From CAVDWX01 sp963612735 (GTDB taxonomy: Bacteria; Bacillota_I; Bacilli_A; RFN20; CAG-826), in the NCBI GenBank assembly GCA_963612735.1, contig CAVDWX010000098.1, positions 1 to 22,363 of the forward strand: a stretch of 22,363 nucleotides of DNA, in the 5' to 3' direction. Numbering within the stretch: position 1 is the first letter of the stretch; each line of letters opens with the position of its first letter. The translations under genes were made by a program, and so were the position numbers. Shown here one piece after another: positions 18,901 through 22,363 of the stretch. The notes under the pieces were generated by a model. That model was given only the letters and a program-made list of their open reading frames with translations, did not search any database and was not told the origin of the DNA.

Positions 18901-19204
18901 ACTTTTAACAAATACTGGCGTTGTTGAAATAAAATTCCGCAAAGAATATTTTAGTTTATTTGATAAATAGATATCTGAGCGCGGGGAAGATGGAGTAAAA
19001 CACGTTAAGGAAAAGTCTTGGTTTAATCGCGGAAGTATGATTGTTGTTTAGGGAATGAGAAGCGGGGATGTTTTTATTGCTAAAAAATATGCATCTTCAG
19101 CGGGACATCAATTGTATAAAATAGATTAGATAAATAAAGATGGAACAGTAATTTTACGAAATGAAAGATATAAAGGAGAAATATCTGATGATAACGACGA
19201 ATAA
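12979..19204 (+). CDS. dnaE: DNA polymerase III alpha subunit (DnaE), split by two group I introns
   Basis: Inferred join 12979-15091, 16158-16529, 17709-19204: 3981 nt, 1326 residues. ATG follows GGAAAGAGAG; the stop is TAA. Exon 1 starts with the PHP domain (NCHNHTEYSN, residues 6-15; TDHEALCAH) and holds the palm with catalytic Asp450 and Asp452 (GDIDLDLAPSK) and Asp615 (VKYDFL). Exon 2 continues MRLMPSEKGAEMPLDKYVRF, CGFTLGEANAARKIVGKKQM and WECGIGPQMG. Exon 3 continues YSFSQIHSIAYTF, VGMQTLYLATHFNPIYWN, the helix-hairpin-helix DNA-binding region (ILFGMKGILNVGD) and a C-terminal OB-like region. The splices restore ANGLMRLM and GPQMGYSFS, both conserved in phage DnaE. Seven TAG codons read as Gln (16280, 16424, 16520, 17993, 18968, 19049, 19127), all in exons 2-3. 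No 3'-5' exonuclease domain is seen. It is the replicative polymerase of the element. Confidence 0.93.
15092..16157 (+). mobile_element. Group I intron 1 (dnaE), encodes a GIY-YIG endonuclease
   Basis: 5' splice after T15091 (AATGGGT^), 3' splice after G16157 (GGCAGG^TAATG); the joined codons read GCT-AAT-GGG-TTA-ATG, giving ANGLMRLM. P1: exon GGGT pairs with intron GCCC at the start, with U-G at the splice site. P10: exon TAAT pairs with ATTG just upstream of the guide. Core: GCTAACGGGGAA (15188-15199) and AATCCCGTGGGAA (15224-15236). P7: GACTAT (16028-16033) pairs with ATAGTC (16104-16109). P8 is TTCAAG-GTGA-CTTGAA-like. If unspliced, translation runs 24 residues into the intron and stops at TAA 15160-15162. 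Confidence 0.88.
15318..16049 (+). CDS. GIY-YIG homing endonuclease with two helix-turn-helix repeats, 243 aa
   Basis: ATG at 15318 follows AAGGAGG (about 15303); TGA 16047-16049; no TAG in 243 codons. Residues 1-95 are a GIY-YIG domain: YIYCYTNK, KQYIGQTNNLKRRKKQH (YIG and the conserved Arg), the Glu in NNLESKYIKG and the Asn in GYNLK. Two helix-turn-helix units follow (MSQILEIISDLKNGVEIKQI...YISDINNG, and YLDIIDMLKNTTYSMREIAR...DTIEKINKG), each ending in a short linker with YPI or FPI. These probably bind the ~20-40 bp around the homing site. The C-terminus runs into the intron's P7-P8 region. It is a close paralogue of the intron-2 endonuclease (IGQTNNLKRR identical). Its role is to spread the intron into intronless dnaE copies. 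Confidence 0.9.
   Translation: MIHYIYCYTNKTNNKQYIGQTNNLKRRKKQHIQDSIHCHQGHEVSYNLPFHSAIRKYGIDNFDFTILEIIDTENWNEVNNLESKYIKGKNTIAPNGYNLKAQGEANKGLNVSKLPMSQILEIISDLKNGVEIKQIAEKNNLSRSYISDINNGRCCRINEISYPIQQNRITEGEYLDIIDMLKNTTYSMREIARYFNRNRDTIEKINKGKQAIVRTLYEGDFPIRKSTRKGYKLKPVETIQGET
16530..17708 (+). mobile_element. Group I intron 2 (dnaE), encodes a GIY-YIG endonuclease
   Basis: 5' splice after T16529 (ATGGGGT^), 3' splice after G17708 (AAATATG^ATAGC); the join gives GPQMG-YSFSQIHS as in phage DnaE. P1: exon GGGGT pairs with intron GCCCC at ~16540, with U-G at the splice. Core: GCTAACGGGGAA (16606-16617) and AATCCCGTGGGAA (16670-16682), identical to intron 1. P7: GACTAT (17558-17563) with ATAGTC (17674-17679). 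A P9 hairpin CCAC...GTGG precedes the 3' end. The shared core and similar exon sites (GGGT, GGGGT) show that introns 1 and 2 are related. Confidence 0.87.
16729..17556 (+). CDS. GIY-YIG homing endonuclease with three helix-turn-helix repeats, TAG-containing, 275 aa
   Basis: ATG at 16729 follows GGAGG (16718-16722); TAA 17554-17556; TAG at 16921, 17095 and 17125 read as Gln. The GIY-YIG domain is MYYIYCYINKINGHKYIGQT, NLKRRIREY, REQFWIKEKN and the Asn in GYNSDLGGG. Three helix-turn-helix units follow: around IASLKKEIQKGILYYELEQK...FISSINNG; LIELLTNSTLSLAEIAKYLD...TVKKINAG; and IKEALLHTNMTYQEIIDLYG...TIRRINIG. Relative to the intron-1 enzyme it has one more repeat. Under the standard code only the first 64 residues would be made. 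The stop codon directly abuts the intron's P7 strand. Confidence 0.87.
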
Positions 19205-19394
19205 AATATTTCCTTATCAACAAAAATTATTTTGCGATGAATGTGGCGTAGAAATGGAATATGCGGGGGTTTGCTTAGCCTCAGCGCCCCCGCAATATAT
19301 CCATCAATGCCCTAATTGTGGGGCTAAACAAAACCCCCCTAACGTATTTCCCCAAATTATTTGGAAGTCTGAGGAAAATATAAATGAAGTATAA
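19188..19394 (+). CDS. Small zinc-ribbon protein, 68 aa
   Basis: I chose ATG 19188 because AAAGGAG (19170-19176) lies 11 nt upstream; ATG 19161 in the same frame is an alternative but has no ribosome site. It overlaps the dnaE end by 17 nt and the next gene's start by 11 nt. Two Cys pairs, FCDECG (C-x2-C) and QCPNCG (C-x2-C), about 25 residues apart, make a zinc ribbon. There is no other motif and no TAG. The overlaps on both sides indicate co-expression with dnaE and the kinase. It may bind nucleic acid or the polymerase; there is no direct evidence for either. Confidence 0.65.
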   Translation: MITTNKIFPYQQKLFCDECGVEMEYAGVCLASAPPQYIHQCPNCGAKQNPPNVFPQIIWKSEENINEV

Positions 19395-19965
19395 AATTGT
19401 TGCTATTATGGGCAAAGCAGGGGCGGGAAAAGATAGTGTTTTAAATATGCTATTTGATAAAAAAATAGCAGATGATAATTGTTTTAAAATAGTTAGTTGC
19501 ACTTCGCGCCCACCCCGCGAAGGCGAGATAGATGGAATTAATTATCATTTTTTAACCGCCGATGATTTTACCCAACAAGTTTTAAATGGAGAAATGATTG
19601 AAGCTACAATATTTAGAGATTGGTGCTATGGAACATCATTTCGTAATTTAGATAAAGATAAAATTAACATTGGGATATATAATCCAGAAGGAGTAGAATT
19701 AATTACTGATAATAATGATATAGATACATTAGTTATTTATATTGTGGCGCCGGACAAGGTGCGGTTGATTCGGCAGTTAAATCGAGAAGAGCATCCTGAT
19801 GTAAAAGAAATTATTCGTCGATATAGCACCGATGAAAATGATTTCTCTTTGGTAGAAGAAAATTTTTCTCCAATTATAATTAATAATGATGATGGTGCTA
19901 ATCTAGAAGATATTGCGTCTGAAGTCTGGGCGCACATCGTCGATTGGGCAAAATTGGACAAATAA
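19384..19965 (+). CDS. Guanylate kinase-like (d)NMP kinase, 193 aa
   Basis: ATG 19384 lies in the end of the zinc-ribbon gene; TAA 19963-19965; no TAG. The P-loop is IMGKAGAGKDSVLN (residues 8-21). The guanylate-kinase signature follows: CTSRPPREGEIDGINYHFLT, then GEMIEATIFRDWCYGTS, the GMP-binding and lid-region layout. RLIRQLNREEHPDVKEIIRR is the lid region with Arg residues. The length matches guanylate kinases of 190-210 residues. It would convert (d)GMP to (d)GDP, or act as a broader phage dNMP kinase, feeding the nucleotide pool with NrdD just downstream. The precise substrate cannot be read from the sequence. Confidence 0.85.
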   Translation: MKYKIVAIMGKAGAGKDSVLNMLFDKKIADDNCFKIVSCTSRPPREGEIDGINYHFLTADDFTQQVLNGEMIEATIFRDWCYGTSFRNLDKDKINIGIYNPEGVELITDNNDIDTLVIYIVAPDKVRLIRQLNREEHPDVKEIIRRYSTDENDFSLVEENFSPIIINNDDGANLEDIASEVWAHIVDWAKLDK

Positions 19966-19974
19966 TTCAGCAGA

Positions 19975-20022
19975 AAAACTAAATATAGTAGTGCGATAAA
20001 AAAACACACTAAATTTAGTTTT
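19975..20022 (+). repeat. Hairpin in the nrdD leader
   Basis: Arms AAAACTAAAT (19975-19984) and ATTTAGTTTT (20013-20022) are perfect reverse complements. Inside, TAGTG and CACTA can extend the stem around an A-rich loop. It lies directly 5' of the AGGAGG of nrdD (20024-20029), so it may set ribosome access or mark a terminator/processing site for the upstream message. No conserved riboswitch class was recognised. Confidence 0.6.
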
Positions 20023-20034
20023 AGGAGGATATAT

Positions 20035-22258
20035 ATGTAGATTATAAAACGAACCGGTGAAGTAGTAAAATTTGATGCCGAAAAAATTATTTCGGCAATA
20101 AATAAAGCCTTCATTGACGTTGATGGTGAATTATATGAAACTGATACGGCTACTGATATTGCGCTAGATATTGGCCGAAAAGTTGATTAGGCTCCTAGCA
20201 GTGTGTCAGTAGAAGAAATTCAAGACTGGGTTGAAGATTACTTAATGCAGTCTGAACGCCGTGATGTAGCTAAATCTTATATCAGATATAGATACAAAAA
20301 AGAAGTCGCAAGAGAACATAAAAGCGATTTTATTGAGGCAATAAGTGAAAAGCTAGAAGCGCGTAACATTCAAAATCAAAACGCGAATGTAGATGAGGCT
20401 AGTTTTGGCGGGCGCGTTGGAGAAGCTTCTAGTTATATGACTAAGCAATATGCTTTAGATTATTTGATTTCTCCCATGGCAAAGAAAAATCATTTAAATA
20501 ATGAGATTTATATTCATAAGTTAAATTGTGCTTAATATTAGTAATAATATTAATGGACTGTGTGAACCTATGCAAAAAGGGTGTCTACTATTAAGTAGGC
20601 TAACGGTTCAGAAGCAAGAAATTGCATTATGAGTAAGGGAACCTAAGTCCTATAAAAGGATATGGTAATACCGTGCCAAGTCAATCTTTAAAATTTGTCA
20701 AAGGAGTTGATAAATTATAGAAGACAAGAGATTTTATGTATATATGTGGTACTTTAAAGATACAGAAGAAGTATTTCATATTGGCAAGGGCACCGGCAAT
20801 AGATATAAAGAAACTAAAAATAGTAGAAATAATTTTTTTAAAAATATTGTTAATGCCTATAGCGATAATGTAGATGTCAAAATTTATAAAGATGGCCTCA
20901 CAGAATAGGAAGCTTGGGATTTAGAGAAGACCCTGATAGCTTAGTATAAAGCTATTGGCCAGTGCAAAACAAATTTTCACGAAGGTGGGCGTGGAGGCTA
21001 TACAGGAAATTATAATAACCCCGAGCGAAGTCGGAAGATTAGTGAAGCTTTAAAGGGGAAAGCTTTTACAGAAGAACATCGGGCTAATTTGGCAAAAGCT
21101 AATCGAGAAAGAGAAAAAACTCAAGAAGAAATAGACCGTATTACCAATTTAAATAAAGGTAAAAAAATGGATGAAAAAACTTATGTTAAAATGATGAATA
21201 GCTTATGTCCTTTTGAATATCAGGTGTTTCTAAATAATCAACACGTTTTTTCTTGTCTGGGCACAACAGAACTATTTAAGTATTGTAAAGACTAGTACAA
21301 TATACCTAGCACAATAGTAAATAAAGTACTAGCAGGAACATGGAAGCCAACCTTTAATAAACATAAGCATTTAGCTACATTAAAAATTTTAAAGATTGAA
21401 AGGTGTATCGACTAGAGGCGATGAGTGTAGCCTCGTAGAACAGAGATTAGCGCTGTTCAAAGCGCACAGCATCCTATAAGTTTAGGATGAAGAGATAGTC
21501 AGTTTCTAATAGAAATATTAGAGAAAAACGGATTTAGACGCATATGCCGTGGGGTCTCACAACTGTTTGAGTATTCCCTTCGACGACCTGTTGGCTAACG
21601 GCTTTAACACCCGCCAAACAGATGTACGGCCGGCAGGTTCCGTTAATACGGCTTTTTAGTTAGTGGCAGTAATTTTCTAGCTCCAGTCTTTGCAATAGTT
21701 TGGAGGAGTCTCCGCGACGCATCTTGACTGGACTATGGTTCCTTATGTCCGTAAGAGTTTTTATAAACATTGGAAAGATGGTTGTCGTTATATACTTAAA
21801 ATTGATATTTCTAAATATGATGGGGTAATTACTAATAATATGCCTATTGACGCGCCAGAATATAAAACTTTTAATGAGGCATATGATTATGCAATGGATA
21901 TGACAATTAAAGAAGTCCATCAAGCGGTCGAGGGGCTATACCATAACCTTAAATAATTAGGGCGACTTAATAGTAATATTAAGAGCATAGCTATCTAAAC
22001 GGAGGAACTCTTAAAAACATTAAGACAATTCCGTGCTAAATTTGTATCATAATGATACAATAAATGCCTAACGACTATCCACATAAAACGTGGAGTAGAA
22101 TCAAGCGATTCGAAATGGTAGCCCCCTCTATTAAGAGGGTGAAGATATAGTCTAATCTTTATGGTGACATAAAGAAGTTCATAAGAGAACTGCATAAGAT
22201 TAGCGACCTTATGTGAATAGAAATGTAATACTTTGCAAAGTAGAAGCGGAAATCAGCT
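20035..22258 (+). CDS. nrdD: Anaerobic ribonucleoside-triphosphate reductase NrdD, split by group I introns (3' end missing)
   Basis: Visible exons: 20035-20517, 21531-21949, 22226-22258; the gene continues past the window. ATG at 20035 follows AGGAGG, and codon 2 is TAG. TAG also at 20188, 21657, 21678 and 21696, all read as Gln. Residues 1-95 are an ATP-cone (MQIIKRTGEVVKFDAEKI, YIRYRYKKEVAREH), then NANVDEASFGGRVGEA and HLNNEIYIH^DLDAYAVGSHNC, LLANGFNTRQTDVRPAGSVN, AFQLVAVIFQLQSLQQFGG, GVSATHLDWTMVPYVRKSF and HNL^NTLQSRSGNQ^. These are conserved anaerobic NrdD regions. NrdD reduces NTPs to dNTPs under anoxia with a glycyl radical installed by NrdG. The glycyl radical site is beyond the window. 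It supplies DNA precursors for the polymerase. Confidence 0.93.
20700..20716 (+). promoter_or_regulatory. Ribosome binding site before a non-AUG start in intron 3
   Basis: AAAGGAG (20700-20706) is followed after 7 nt by ATT (20714) and after 10 nt by ATA (20717), with TAA at 20711 closing the frame upstream. No ATG, GTG or TTG starts this frame before the FYVYMW strand; ATG 20744 would delete the first half of the nuclease motif. Confidence 0.55.
20714..21424 (+). CDS. Intron-encoded GIY-YIG-like homing endonuclease with NUMOD-type tail, 236 aa
   Basis: Probable start ATT 20714 (ATA 20717 possible); TGA 21422-21424; TAG at 20906, 20942, 21293 and 21413 read as Gln. The N-terminal domain is FYVYMWYFKDTEEVFHIGKG, a GIY-YIG variant with YVY and HIG in place of GIY and YIG, followed by NRYKETKNSRNNFF and the Glu in EQEAWDLEKTLIAQYK. 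A NUMOD3-like segment follows (RSRKISEALKGKAFTEEHRA), then a helix-turn-helix-like C-terminal part (CLGTTELFKYCKDQYNIPST...VNKVLAGTWKP). Such modules set DNA recognition in homing enzymes of group I introns. The last codons run through the P7 strand of the intron (TAG 21413 is in it), so the protein end and the ribozyme core share sequence. Confidence 0.8.
21950..22225 (+). ncRNA. Group I intron 4 (nrdD), ORF-less, td-like
   Basis: 5' splice after T21949 (AACCT^), 3' splice after G22225 (GAAATG^TAATAC); the join gives HNL-NTLQSRSGNQ of NrdD. 276 nt, no ORF. It closely resembles the phage T4 td intron core from memory: CTATCTAAACGG, AATTCCGTGCTAAATT, TAAATGCCTAACGACTATCC, GGAGTAG, CGATTCGAAATGG, GATATAGTCT, and a 3' end with GACCTTATGTGAA. 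P7: GACTAT (22073-22078) with ATAGTC (22147-22152). P9: CTTTATG-GTGA-CATAAAG (22157-22174), a GNRA-capped hairpin. Group IA2 is the likely subclass. P1 has only three clear pairs (AGGG opposite CCT), the weakest point. Confidence 0.88.
22226..22258 (+). other. nrdD: 33-nt micro-exon of nrdD
   Basis: Ten full codons and two partial ones, between introns 4 and 5. It encodes NTLQSRSGNQ plus the first two bases of Leu; the next exon should continue PFTSINYG or similar, as in other NrdD proteins. Both bounding splice junctions obey the U...G rule or have a P1. Confidence 0.85.
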
Positions 22259-22363
22259 AAATTAAGTGGCTGGCTGCTTGGTGACAAGCAGAAAGAATCC
22301 GGGCAAAATCGGTGAAGGCTAAGTTTTTATTAAATAAAAATATGTTAATACCGAGGTAACTTC
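22259..22363 (+). ncRNA. Group I intron 5 (nrdD), 5' part only
   Basis: It begins after T22258 (CAGCT^) and runs past the window end. P1: exon TCAGCT pairs with intron GGCTGG (about 22268-22273), with U-G at the splice. P2: CTGCTTG (22274-22280), GTGA tetraloop, CAAGCAG (22285-22291). P4-like pairing: TCGGT (22309-22313) with ACCGA (22350-22354). The P/Q sequences differ from those of introns 1-4, so it is a third or fourth lineage. Confidence 0.78.

Larger units (their letters stand above)
20518..21530 (+). mobile_element. Group I intron 3 (nrdD), encodes a homing endonuclease
   Basis: 5' splice after T20517 (ATTCAT^), 3' splice after G21530 (AACG^GAT); the join restores YIH-DLDAYAVG of NrdD. 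A likely guide, GTGAA (20562-20566), pairs with exon TTCAT, with U-G at the splice site. P7: GACTA (21410-21414) with TAGTC (21496-21500). Core pieces are GCTAACGG near 20600 and AATACCGTGCCAAG near 20665. A P9 hairpin lies near the 3' end. The core differs from introns 1 and 2, so this is a separate lineage. Confidence 0.85.

Noticed and set aside
21949..21951. 5' splice of intron 4 after T21950 in place of T21949
   Set aside because: It would require the intron to end in T22226, breaking the terminal-G rule; T21949 with G22225 satisfies both ends and the protein.
1..22363. TAG codons as true stops, with genes read as many fragments or pseudogenes
   Set aside because: Conserved domains continue across each TAG and many TAG sites are Gln positions in the families; decay would also leave TAA and TGA inside genes, which is seen only at one place (11230).
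1..22363. Suppressor tRNA, other tRNAs, rRNA or CRISPR arrays
   Set aside because: Gaps between genes were read for cloverleaf-like and repeat-spacer patterns by eye and none was found; the suppressor tRNA must lie elsewhere.

Overview
The window is the replication and nucleotide-metabolism region of a phage, or a phage-like element, that reads TAG as glutamine (translation table 15: TAG = Gln, TAA and TGA = stop). By hand count about 46 TAG codons lie in frame inside otherwise intact genes. Several fall exactly where conserved proteins carry Gln: GDPG-Q-LPP of an SF1 helicase, SATQLNG of DnaB, FDRQYQ of the primase, INNQLCDYP of RecJ, GKKQM and GPQMG of DNA polymerase III alpha, and three in one stretch of NrdD (AFQLVAVIFQLQSLQQFGG). 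Everything is on the + strand. Promoters of the TTGACA-N17-TATAAT type, AGGAGG ribosome sites, a low-GC sequence and an anaerobic ribonucleotide reductase suggest a phage of an anaerobic Bacillota (Clostridia-like, gut-type) host. The host assignment is inference.

Layout. 1-1609: the end of a coiled-coil GIY-YIG protein, a small unknown protein, then a promoter and a winged-helix protein. 1609-3657: a putative single-strand DNA-binding protein and a Sak4-like ATPase, followed by a terminator whose 3' arm contains the next promoter's -35. 3747-10177: a zinc-finger protein, DnaB helicase carrying a 364-residue class-3-like intein in its P-loop, a small conserved protein, a DnaG-type primase and RecJ. 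10179-12921: a lipoprotein with a lysozyme domain, an SF1 (RecD/Dda-like) helicase whose frame is broken by 7 nt inside the Walker A motif, and a UPF0489-like protein. 12918-19204: a promoter and dnaE, split by two group I introns that each encode a GIY-YIG endonuclease with tandem helix-turn-helix repeats. 19188-19965: a zinc ribbon and a guanylate-kinase-like protein. 20035-end: nrdD, split by at least three group I introns, with a 33-nt exon between the last two; the window ends inside the last intron.

Together the genes form a nearly complete replisome (primase, helicase, SSB, polymerase, RecJ, recombinase) with dNTP supply. The striking feature is the load of self-splicing parasites, one intein and five group I introns, all in the most conserved codons of replication genes and layered on stop-codon recoding. 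Some parasites are TAG-free (intein, intron-1 ORF) and others already use TAG (intron-2 and intron-3 ORFs), which suggests different ages of arrival.
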